10,974 nucleotides of DNA, from positions 1 to 10,974 of the forward strand of contig JAURLF010000135.1 in assembly GCA_030831375.1 (NCBI GenBank), written 5' to 3'. The stretch's first letter is position 1. Each line of letters starts with the position of its first letter. Positions 1 to 5,861 of this stretch are shown here, piece by piece. Source of the stretch: Gaiellales bacterium. Its GTDB lineage: Bacteria > Actinomycetota > Thermoleophilia > Gaiellales > F1-60-MAGs149. The position numbers and the translations under genes were made by a program. The notes under the pieces are model-generated. The model was not told the DNA's origin and ran no database searches. It was given only the letters and a program-made list of their open reading frames with translations.

Positions 1-105
1 CCCGAGGTCGTCGGGCTCGGCGTGTACCCGCCCGACGCCCTGCCCGCCCCGCTGACGCCGTCCGGCGCGCAGGTGCTGGCGTTCGCGGGCCGCGCGGCCC
101 GCTGA
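1..105 (+). CDS. C-terminal end of an unrecognised protein (5' truncated by the window)
   Basis: An open frame runs from base 1 to a TGA at 103-105 and gives the last 34 residues, ending in AGRAAR. It contains a proline-rich piece (VYPPDALPAPLTPSG). I do not recognise the family and no motif can be assigned. It is called coding because the frame is open from the edge, third positions are GC-rich, and the stop lies only 10 bases from the stop of the converging ccdA gene, a spacing typical of this compact genome. The last codons form a perfect palindrome (see 85-102). Its start and real length lie outside the window. Confidence 0.5.
   Translation, partial: PEVVGLGVYPPDALPAPLTPSGAQVLAFAGRAAR
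85..102. terminator. 18-base perfect palindrome at the end of the first gene (possible hairpin terminator)
   Basis: GCGGGCCGCGCGGCCCGC is its own reverse complement. It could fold into a 7-bp stem with a 4-base loop. It abuts the TGA of the plus-strand gene and lies 14 bases beyond the ccdA stop, so it could serve both converging transcripts. There is no T-run on either side, so it would have to act as a tail-less GC hairpin. A palindrome arising from GC-rich codons is the alternative. Confidence 0.35.
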
Positions 106-115
106 GGCGGCGGCG

Positions 116-823
116 CTACAGGATCACGCCGTAGCCCGACAGCTGCTGCGTGATCCGGGTCAGCTCGCCGGTGGCGAGCAGGGCGCCGACGACGATCATC
201 ACGGCGCCGGCGACGCGGTTGATCCACGCGCCGTAGCGGCGGTACGCGCCGGTGCGCTCGAGCAGCCACGAGGCGAGCAGGCCCGAGAGCAGGAACGGCA
301 CGCCGAGGCCGACGCCGTACGCGAGCAGCAGGATCGAGCCGCGGCCCGACCCCTGCGTGGCGGCGTACAGGAGCACGGAGGTGAGGACGGGGCCGATGCA
401 GGGCGTCCAGCCGACGGCGAAGGCGACGCCGGCGACGCCGGCGCCCGCGAACGAGGTCGGGCGGGCGGGCAGGCCGACGCGCGCCTCGCGCCCGACGAGC
501 CGCTGCCCGAAGCCGAGCAGGGCGAGACCCATCAGCATCACCACGATCCCGCCGACGATCTCGAGGGTGCGGCGGTGCTCCGAGATCAGCCCGCCGAGGT
601 AGCCGACGCTGACGCCGTAGAGGGCGAACACGGCGGTGAAGCCGCCGACGAAGCAGAGCGTGGTCAGGGTCACGCGGCGCGTGTTCGAGCCGAGCTCGTC
701 GTACGGCACGCCCGACACGTACGACAGGTACGCGGGCACGAGCGGCCACACGCACGGCGACAAAAACGACACGAAGCCGGCGGCGAACGCGGTGGCGAGC
801 CCGACGAGGCCGAGCTCGATCAC
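116..823 (-). CDS. ccdA: CcdA, cytochrome c biogenesis / thiol-reductant transporter
   Basis: This is a 235-residue polytopic membrane protein that carries reducing equivalents from cytoplasmic thioredoxin across the membrane to extracytoplasmic thiol proteins. It shows about six hydrophobic segments (roughly residues 4-30, 52-76, 87-105, 125-150, 163-187, 200-218). It has the two family cysteine motifs: SPCVWPLVPAYLSYVSG (Cys24) in the first segment and VGWTPCIGPVL (Cys142) in the fourth. The length is normal for CcdA, the short relative of DsbD's membrane domain. The frame stays open upstream through the TlpA gene, but homology begins at GTG 823, giving VIELGLVGLATAF. That GTG overlaps the TlpA TGA as GTGA and has no Shine-Dalgarno, so initiation is probably coupled to TlpA termination. 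No resB/resC cytochrome c assembly genes follow; the gene ends against a converging gene. A role in general extracytoplasmic thiol redox is therefore as likely as cytochrome c maturation. Confidence 0.93.
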   Translation of the reverse strand: MIELGLVGLATAFAAGFVSFLSPCVWPLVPAYLSYVSGVPYDELGSNTRRVTLTTLCFVGGFTAVFALYGVSVGYLGGLISEHRRTLEIVGGIVVMLMGLALLGFGQRLVGREARVGLPARPTSFAGAGVAGVAFAVGWTPCIGPVLTSVLLYAATQGSGRGSILLLAYGVGLGVPFLLSGLLASWLLERTGAYRRYGAWINRVAGAVMIVVGALLATGELTRITQQLSGYGVIL

Positions 824-1368
824 GGCGCGTCGAGGGCGCGGGCGCCCTGCTCGAGGGTCGCCTCGGTCGCCTCGCCGAGGATGCGGCCGACGACCTCGCC
901 CTGCGCGTCGAGAAAGAACGTGGCGGGCAGGCCGGGCACGCCCCAGGCGCTGCCGATCGGGCCGTCGTCGATCACGCTCGGCCAGTCGGCGCCCGTGTCC
1001 GCGGCGAAGGCGCGCGCGTCGGCCGGATCGTCCTGGTAGCTGACGCCGACGATCGCGAGGTCGGGGTTGGCGGCCTGGAAGGCGGCGAGCGCGGGAATCT
1101 CCTTGCGGCACGGCCCGCACCACGACGCCCAGAAGTTGAGCACCACGGGCGTGCCGCGCAGGTCGGCGAGGTCGAAGGCCTCCCCGCTCAGGGTCTCGCC
1201 CTGGACGGGGGGCGCCGCGAACGGCTCGAAGGCGGCCACGCCGGCGTCCACCGGGGGCGTGCGCTCGGCGGCGTCCGTCGCCTGGGAGGCGCCGCGCAGC
1301 CCGACGACGAGGGCGACGACGCCAACGGTGGCGAGCACCGCGATCACGACCATCCACGTCCGCGACAT
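820..1368 (-). CDS. Membrane-anchored TlpA/ResA-like thioredoxin
   Basis: This thiol-disulfide oxidoreductase is probably held outside the membrane by one N-terminal helix (about residues 6-26; no lipobox cysteine). Counting from GTG 1371, the thioredoxin fold covers about residues 52-180. The strand-turn NFWASWCGPCRKEIPAL holds the CxxC active site (WCGPC at 84-88), and the cis-proline loop is GLPATFF (Pro149). These are the marks of TlpA/ResA/CcmG-type proteins, which reduce apocytochrome c or other exported thiols. It sits immediately upstream of, and overlaps, ccdA, its expected electron donor. Two start codons are adjacent, GTG 1371 and ATG 1368. I choose the ATG (182 residues) because a TANNNT box lies exactly 7 bases before it and no Shine-Dalgarno is present, as expected for a leaderless mRNA. 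The exact substrate cannot be read from sequence. Confidence 0.92.
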   Translation of the reverse strand: MSRTWMVVIAVLATVGVVALVVGLRGASQATDAAERTPPVDAGVAAFEPFAAPPVQGETLSGEAFDLADLRGTPVVLNFWASWCGPCRKEIPALAAFQAANPDLAIVGVSYQDDPADARAFAADTGADWPSVIDDGPIGSAWGVPGLPATFFLDAQGEVVGRILGEATEATLEQGARALDAP

Positions 1369-1375
1369 CACGCCA

Positions 1376-1381
1376 ACCGTA
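1376..1381 (-). promoter_or_regulatory. Candidate -10 box (TACGGT) of the TlpA-ccdA operon
   Basis: On the minus strand TACGGT is followed by 7 bases and then ATG 1368. This fits a TANNNT -10 box whose transcript begins at the start codon. No clear -35 is visible and no Shine-Dalgarno is present. It lies in the 44-47 bases between the BKACE stop and the TlpA start. Confidence 0.45.
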
Positions 1382-1386
1382 TCGCA

Positions 1387-1406
1387 GCGCCGCGGCCGTT
1401 CGGCGC
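1387..1406 (-). terminator. Inverted repeat after the BKACE-family gene (weak terminator candidate)
   Basis: GCGCCG (1387-1392) and CGGCGC (1401-1406) are perfect inverted repeats around an 8-base loop. They lie 10 bases beyond the BKACE stop and just upstream of the TlpA -10 box. There is no T-run. A 6-bp GC stem occurs by chance often in DNA of this composition, so the call rests mainly on position. Confidence 0.25.
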
Positions 1407-1415
1407 GACCGCCTC

Positions 1416-2225
1416 TCAGCGGATCAACAGGCGCGCATCGGCGGGCGCCATCGGCGCGCGGCCGAGCGACTCGCCGAGGCGGACGGCGCGCTCGACGAGC
1501 TGGGCGCTCGACGTCGCGGCGGTGCCGTCGGGCAGGGCGGTGGCGTCCTCGAGGCCGGTGCGCACGTGCGCGCCGGCGGCGGCGGCGACGGCCTGCACGG
1601 CGGGGCTCGCGTCGTCGCGGGCGCCCGCCACGATCGGCAGGCCTGCGAGCACGGAGCGCGCGTGGTCGATCAGGCGCAGCGCGTTCTGGGGCGTGCCGGC
1701 GGCCGTGTCCGGGTCCGTCGACGCGGCGCCGCCGAGCGCGAGCGAGAGGAACGGCGCGCGCCCGAGCAGCGCGTCGTCGCCGAGCACCTCGAGGTCGCCG
1801 ATCGCGTCGAGGCCGCCGGCGACGGGCACGGGCCGGACGCCGGCGCCGTCGAGGGCCTCGAGGATCTGGCGCGCCTCCTCGCGGTGCGCGGGCAGGTCCG
1901 GCGCGGGCGGGCGCACGTGCACCGCGCCGAGCTCGGGCAGGTCGCGGAGGATGCCGAACAGCGCCGTCACGGTGCCGAGCGACGTCTGCCGCGGACGCTG
2001 CGTCGACAGGAGCACCGGCGCGTCGACGGCGGCGCGGATGGCGGCGACGACGTCATCGACCACGAGGTCGAAGGCGGGTGCGGCGACCGCGACCATGCCG
2101 GCGCCGGCGTCGACGGCGCGGCGCGCCTCCGCCGCGAGCTCGTCGGGGGTGACGGGCAGCTGGGGGCACTGCTCCCGGGTGCGCGTGCCGTTGAGCGCGG
2201 CGACGATCAGGAGCGCGTCCGTCAC
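1416..2225 (-). CDS. BKACE (DUF849)-family protein lacking the zinc histidines
   Basis: This 269-residue protein resembles the beta-keto acid cleavage family (3-keto-5-aminohexanoate cleavage enzyme, Kce). The N-terminus ALNGTRTREQCPQLPVTPDEL (residues 10-30) and the helix ending AVDAGAG match the family. The C-terminal block HVRTGLEDATALPDG (220-234), followed by SSAQLVERAVRLGESLGR, is highly typical and keeps Arg222, Glu226 and Asp227. However, the family zinc motif after the AGA turn (usually H-x-H-V-R-D) reads AVAAPA, so both metal histidines are Ala (46 and 48). The TTGG-like strand is also altered (LLSTQRPRQ). I infer that it does not perform standard zinc-dependent Claisen cleavage. 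The GTG start at 2225 overlaps the otsA TGA as GTGA and has a perfect GGAGG 7 bases upstream (2233-2237), so the start is secure and coupled to otsA. The frame is open further upstream inside otsA, but without homology. Confidence 0.8.
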   Translation of the reverse strand: MTDALLIVAALNGTRTREQCPQLPVTPDELAAEARRAVDAGAGMVAVAAPAFDLVVDDVVAAIRAAVDAPVLLSTQRPRQTSLGTVTALFGILRDLPELGAVHVRPPAPDLPAHREEARQILEALDGAGVRPVPVAGGLDAIGDLEVLGDDALLGRAPFLSLALGGAASTDPDTAAGTPQNALRLIDHARSVLAGLPIVAGARDDASPAVQAVAAAAGAHVRTGLEDATALPDGTAATSSAQLVERAVRLGESLGRAPMAPADARLLIR

Positions 2226-3682
2226 CGCACCGCCTCCGGCAGGCGCGCGAGGTCGTCGAGCTGGTCGGCGATCCACGCCGCCACATCGTGCACCTCGACG
2301 GCGCGGCGCAGCCCGTCGGCGCGGATCGCGCGCTCGGCAGCGGGCAGGTCGAGGGCCTGCTCGAGGGCGGCCGAGGTCTGGCCGACGTCGAGCGGCTCGA
2401 CGGGCACGCACCACGCGCCGAGCTCTTCGAAGGAGCCCGCGCACACGGAGAGCGCGACGGCGCCGTCGCGCTCGTTGAGGAGAGGGGCTTCCTTCGAGAT
2501 CAGGTTCATGCCGTCGGCGATGGGGTTCACGAGGAGGACGTCGTACTCGCGGTACGCGGCGACGGCCAAGGGGAAGTTATCGCCTATGCGCAGGTCGATG
2601 GGGAGCCAGTCGCGCGTGCCGTGCCGCTCGTTGACGGAGCGGGCGGCTGCGCGGATGTCATCGAGGTGCTGCGCGTAGATCGGCACCGCCAGGCGGGACG
2701 GGTCGACGAGGGCCAGCATCCCGACCTCGCCGTGCAGGTCCGGGCGGCGCTCCAGCAGGCGATCGAACGCGTGGTAGGCGCGCACGCTGTTCTTCGACGG
2801 GTCGCTGCGGTCGACGCGCAGGATCAGCCGCCGCGGCCGCTCGCGCACGAGCGCGGCGTGCGCCGCGAGCGCCGCCGGCGCGTCCCTGACGCGCCGGAAG
2901 CCGTCCGGGTCGATCGAGATCGGGTAGTGACGCACGCGCGTCTCGTGCCCGTCGAGCGCGACCGCGCCCGCCTCGGGGTCGACGTCGGCCCCCGGCAGCG
3001 CGTCGGCGCAGGTGGCGAGGAAGCGCGCCGCGTCGCCGCGGGTCTGGAAGCCGACGATGTCGGCGCCGAGGAGGCCCTCGAGGAGCTCATCGCGCAGGTC
3101 CGTCGGCAGCCGCGACCAGGCCCCGGGCTCCGGCCAGGGGATGTGCGTGAAGTGCAGGACGGGCGCGGCGACACCCGCCTCGCGCAGCATCCGCGGCACG
3201 AGGTACAGCTGGTAGTCATGCACGAGGATCGCGTCCGCGCCGGCCTCGGCCGCGGCCTCGCGGGCGACGCTCGCGTTGTAGCGCCGGTAGCCGGCCCAGC
3301 CGGCGCGCAGCTCGGCCTCGGAGTCCGGCTCGACCCCGTCGCCGTAGAGCCGGTGCTGGATGAACCACAGCAGCGGATTCGCGACCTGCCGGTACATCGC
3401 GGCGTAGTCGAGCGGGTCGGGGTCGGCGAAGCGCAGCCGGAACTGGTTGCCGGCGGCGTCCTCCTCGCGCATCGCGGTGCCGGCCTGCTCGGCCGCCACG
3501 ACGTGGTCCTCGGCGGTGATCGCGCACGCGATCCACGTCACGTGGTGCGCGCCGATCAGGCCGCGCAGGGCCGACACGAGGCCGCCGGCGCCGCGCCGGG
3601 CCACGCGCCGGCCGTCGTCGGTGCCGTACCGGATCGGGCCGCGGTTCGAGACGACGGTGAGGATGCGCCGCGCCGGGGCCAT
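2222..3682 (-). CDS. otsA: GT20 glycosyltransferase, trehalose-6-phosphate synthase type
   Basis: This 486-residue cytoplasmic enzyme would transfer glucose from a nucleotide sugar to glucose-6-phosphate, giving trehalose-6-phosphate, a compatible-solute precursor. Family motifs in order: VVSNRGP (10-16), GGLVSAL (33-39), ANPLLWFIQH (101-110, sugar-phosphate region), HDYQL (155-159), HIPWP (180-184), GFQT (211-214), YPISIDPD (253-260), RVDRSDPSKN (289-298) and DGMNLISKE (390-398). Arg292 and Lys297 align with the donor-phosphate Arg and Lys of OtsA, and Asp390/Glu398 are kept. The usual GVDRLDYTKG is changed to RVDRSDPSKN, so this is a divergent clade. A relative such as a glucosylglycerol-phosphate or pseudo-glycoside synthase cannot be excluded. 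No OtsB phosphatase is in the window. ATG 3682 is chosen because VVSNRGP follows at once and a TAGGCT box lies 6 bases upstream without any Shine-Dalgarno. It overlaps the BKACE gene by 4 bases and follows the kinase gene by 19. Confidence 0.87.
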   Translation of the reverse strand: MAPARRILTVVSNRGPIRYGTDDGRRVARRGAGGLVSALRGLIGAHHVTWIACAITAEDHVVAAEQAGTAMREEDAAGNQFRLRFADPDPLDYAAMYRQVANPLLWFIQHRLYGDGVEPDSEAELRAGWAGYRRYNASVAREAAAEAGADAILVHDYQLYLVPRMLREAGVAAPVLHFTHIPWPEPGAWSRLPTDLRDELLEGLLGADIVGFQTRGDAARFLATCADALPGADVDPEAGAVALDGHETRVRHYPISIDPDGFRRVRDAPAALAAHAALVRERPRRLILRVDRSDPSKNSVRAYHAFDRLLERRPDLHGEVGMLALVDPSRLAVPIYAQHLDDIRAAARSVNERHGTRDWLPIDLRIGDNFPLAVAAYREYDVLLVNPIADGMNLISKEAPLLNERDGAVALSVCAGSFEELGAWCVPVEPLDVGQTSAALEQALDLPAAERAIRADGLRRAVEVHDVAAWIADQLDDLARLPEAVR

Positions 3683-3688
3683 GCCCCG

Positions 3689-3694
3689 AGCCTA
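3689..3694 (-). promoter_or_regulatory. Candidate -10 box (TAGGCT) for leaderless otsA
   Basis: Minus-strand TAGGCT is followed by exactly 6 bases (CGGGGC) and the otsA ATG. It sits within the 19-base gap after the kinase stop, so any -35 would lie inside the kinase 3' end. This would let otsA and the BKACE gene be transcribed independently of the two-component genes, although no terminator separates them and read-through is also likely. Confidence 0.5.
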
Positions 3695-3701
3695 GCCGGT
3701 A

Positions 3702-5132
3702 TCAAGCGGACGGCGGCGAGGGGTTGGCCGTATCCGCGGCGAGGTCGAGCCGGAACGCCTTGCTCCCCGCGCCCTGCTCGAGCACGAGCCGGCCGCCCAT
3801 CCGCACGGCCAGCTCGGAGGCGATCGCGAGCCCGAGCCCGGAGCCATCGCCGGCGCCCCGGCCGCGCGCGAAGCGCCCGAACACGGCGGCGACGTCCTCC
3901 TCCGGGATCGGGGGTCCCGAGTCCTCCACGGCCAGGGACGCGATGCCGCCGGCGGCGCGCGTGAGGATGCGCACGCGCACGCCGTCGGGGTTGTGGCGCA
4001 GCGCGTTGTCGACGAGGACGCGGGTGATCTGCCCGATCCGGGCCTCGTCGCCGAGCGCCATCGCGGGCTCGGCGACGACGTCGACGATCGCCCCGCGGGC
4101 GCGCGCCACCGCGGCCAGGTCGGAGGCGGTGCGGGCCGCGACGGCGGACAGCTCGACGGGCTCGATGTCGAGCGGCACCTTGCCCGCGTCGAGGCGCGAC
4201 AGGTCGAGCAGGTCGGTGGCGAGCCGCGTCAGGCGCGCGACCTGGTCGCCCATCGTCGCGAGGTACTGGTCGCGCCGGGACGGGTCCTCCTCGTCGGCGA
4301 GGAGCTCCATGAATCCCGACAGCGCGAAGACGGGCGTGCGCAGCTCGTGCGACGCGTTGGCGACGAACGCGCGCCGCGCCGCGTCCGTGGCGGCGAGCTC
4401 GTCGCGCATGCGGTCGAGGGCGCGCGCGAGGTCGCCGATCTCGTCCCTGCCGCGATCCGCGATCGGCGTGTCCAGGGTGCCCGCGGCGATCCGGCTCGAG
4501 GCGCGCTCGAGGCGCCGCAGCCGCCGCGTCAGGAGCGCCGCGGCGAGCGCGCCCACGAGCACGGCGAGGGGCAGCGCGATCAGGGCGCCGATCGCGCTGC
4601 GGCGCACCGTCAGCCGCACCGCGGCGTCGATGTCGGCCAGGCTCGAGCGCAGGAGCACCACGTAGACGCCGTTGCCGACCCGCATGGCGTACGCGGCCTC
4701 CGCGACCTCTCCCGTCGCGATCCGCGCGGTGCCGCGCTGCACGCCCGCGTCGGTGGCGGCGCGCTCCGCGGCGGGCGACGAGCCCTCCGCGAGCGGCTCC
4801 GTGACCGGCACGAGGCGGCCGCCGCCGAGCCGCTGGTAGACGAAGGCCTCGGTGTCGGTCAGCTCGCCGTAGGCCCGCGTGACCGCGTTCGCGCTGGCTG
4901 CGCCGCCCGATCCGGCGAGCGCGTCCGCGAAGTTCGAGGCGAAGGTGGGGGCGGACTGCTCGGCGGAGCGCGCGACCTGCTCGACGCGCTCGTCGACGAG
5001 GTCGCCGCGCAAGGACGGCAGCACGAGCACCGCGGTCAGCGCGATCGTGACGAGCGCGACGAGGAGGACCAGGAGACCCAGCCAGATCGTCAGCCGCCGG
5101 AACGGGAAGACCCGGTCGACGAGCCAGTCCAC
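3702..5132 (-). CDS. HAMP-domain sensor histidine kinase
   Basis: This 476-residue membrane sensor kinase pairs with the response regulator gene 1 base upstream. Layout: a short cytoplasmic N-terminus; TM1 about 14-39; an extracytoplasmic domain about 40-177 without recognisable ligand motifs; TM2 about 180-202; HAMP about 203-250 (DEIGDLARALDRM at its end); HisKA with H-box NASHELRTP (phospho-acceptor His262); and a HATPase_c domain with N-box ITRVLVDNALRHNPDG (Asn376) and G2 box GDGSGLGLAIA (429-437). The G1 box reads DSGPPIPEED rather than the usual DxGxGI, so its second glycine is Pro. The other ATP-site features are intact and I expect it to be active. The start is GTG 5132, with GAGGG 5 bases upstream (5138-5142) inside the regulator's last codons. 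The signal is unknown. Confidence 0.93.
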   Translation of the reverse strand: MDWLVDRVFPFRRLTIWLGLLVLLVALVTIALTAVLVLPSLRGDLVDERVEQVARSAEQSAPTFASNFADALAGSGGAASANAVTRAYGELTDTEAFVYQRLGGGRLVPVTEPLAEGSSPAAERAATDAGVQRGTARIATGEVAEAAYAMRVGNGVYVVLLRSSLADIDAAVRLTVRRSAIGALIALPLAVLVGALAAALLTRRLRRLERASSRIAAGTLDTPIADRGRDEIGDLARALDRMRDELAATDAARRAFVANASHELRTPVFALSGFMELLADEEDPSRRDQYLATMGDQVARLTRLATDLLDLSRLDAGKVPLDIEPVELSAVAARTASDLAAVARARGAIVDVVAEPAMALGDEARIGQITRVLVDNALRHNPDGVRVRILTRAAGGIASLAVEDSGPPIPEEDVAAVFGRFARGRGAGDGSGLGLAIASELAVRMGGRLVLEQGAGSKAFRLDLAADTANPSPPSA

Positions 5133-5133
5133 G

Positions 5134-5835
5134 TCAGCCCTCGAAGCGGTAGCCGACCCCGCGGACGGTGTGGATGCGCTGCGGGTCGGCGGGGTCCGCC
5201 TCGATCTTCTCGCGCAGGTGCCGCACGTGCACGTCGACGGTGCGCGGCTCGCGGAAGTCGGACGAGCCCCAGACCTGGTCGAGCAGCTGCGTGCGGCTGT
5301 AGACGCGCCCGGGGCTCTCCATCAGCGCGGTCAGGATCTCGAACTCGACGTAGGTCAGGTCGACCTCGGCGCCCTCCACCAGGACGAGGCGGCGGCCGCG
5401 GTCGAGCACGACGCCCGCGCCGTCGAGGACGGCCGTGTCCGGCTCGTCGGGGGCGGGCGCGGCCATCGAGGCGCGCCGCAGGATCGCGCGCACGCGCGAG
5501 CGCAGCTCCGACAGCCCGAACGGCTTGGTGATGTAGTCGTCGGCGCCGAGCTCGAGCCCGACGACCTTGTCGACCTCGTCGTCGAGCGCGGTCAGCATGA
5601 TGATCGGGACCGTCGAGCGGCCGCGGATCTCCTGGCAGACGTCGCGGCCGGAGCGGTCCGGCAGCATCACGTCGAGCAGGATCGCGTCAGGCGCCTCGCG
5701 CTCGAACGCGGCGATGCCGTCGGCGGCGGTGCCCGCCACGACGACGCGGTAGCCGTCCCGCTCGAGCGCATGCTGGAGCATCTCCTGCAGCGGCACCTCA
5801 TCGTCGACGATCAGGACCACGGGCGGGTTCGGCAC
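5134..5835 (-). CDS. OmpR/PhoB-family response regulator
   Basis: This is a 233-residue two-component regulator. The receiver domain (about 6-118) has the acidic pair Asp11/Asp12, phospho-acceptor Asp55 in LLDVMLPD, Thr82 and Lys104 in YITKPF, so it should be phosphorylated by the adjacent kinase. The C-terminal winged-helix domain (about 135-232) shows EFEILTALMESPGRVYSR, RTVDVHVRHLREKIE (recognition helix) and the closing RGVGYRFEG hairpin. Both domains are complete and of normal length. It leads the minus-strand run, with the kinase 1 base downstream. The GTG start at 5835 gives VPNPPVVLIVDDE, the expected distance to the first beta strand. No Shine-Dalgarno is present, but TAGCAT lies exactly 6 bases upstream, suggesting a leaderless mRNA. 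The divergent M28-like gene shares the same 26-base gap and may be a target, but that is inference from position. Confidence 0.95.
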   Translation of the reverse strand: MPNPPVVLIVDDEVPLQEMLQHALERDGYRVVVAGTAADGIAAFEREAPDAILLDVMLPDRSGRDVCQEIRGRSTVPIIMLTALDDEVDKVVGLELGADDYITKPFGLSELRSRVRAILRRASMAAPAPDEPDTAVLDGAGVVLDRGRRLVLVEGAEVDLTYVEFEILTALMESPGRVYSRTQLLDQVWGSSDFREPRTVDVHVRHLREKIEADPADPQRIHTVRGVGYRFEG

Positions 5836-5841
5836 GGGCCA

Positions 5842-5847
5842 ATGCTA
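5842..5847 (-). promoter_or_regulatory. Candidate -10 box (TAGCAT) of the response regulator gene
   Basis: Minus-strand TAGCAT is followed by TGGCCC and then the GTG start at 5835. The 6-base spacing fits a leaderless -10 element. It overlaps, on the other strand, a second TANNNT box at 5846-5851. Confidence 0.5.
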
Positions 5848-5851
5848 CCGT
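5846..5851 (+). promoter_or_regulatory. Candidate -10 box (TACCGT) of the divergent M28-like gene
   Basis: TACCGT lies 10 bases before GTG 5862 on the plus strand and shares bases 5846-5847 with the opposing TAGCAT box. The mRNA would have only a few untranslated bases. No -35 is evident. The spacing is less ideal than for the regulator, hence the lower confidence. Confidence 0.35.
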
Positions 5852-5861
5852 CACGGGGCCT

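Noticed and set aside
824..1357. N-terminal extension making CcdA 413 residues, perhaps a thioredoxin-CcdA fusion
   Set aside because: The extension is the wrong frame of the TlpA gene and is arginine-rich. The true TlpA frame carries WCGPC, and CcdA homology begins at GTG 823.
2226..2444. N-terminal extension of the BKACE-like protein to 342 residues
   Set aside because: It lies in the wrong frame of otsA. GTG 2225 has a perfect GGAGG and begins directly at family homology.
2288..3964. Plus-strand open frame of 558 codons antisense to otsA and the kinase end
   Set aside because: It is rich in Arg, Val, Asp and Gly with no recognisable domain and mirrors the codon pattern of the genuine otsA frame.
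3993..5531. Plus-strand 512-codon frame antisense to the kinase and regulator
   Set aside because: Arginine-rich shadow of a clear two-component pair; no ribosome binding site or domain evidence.
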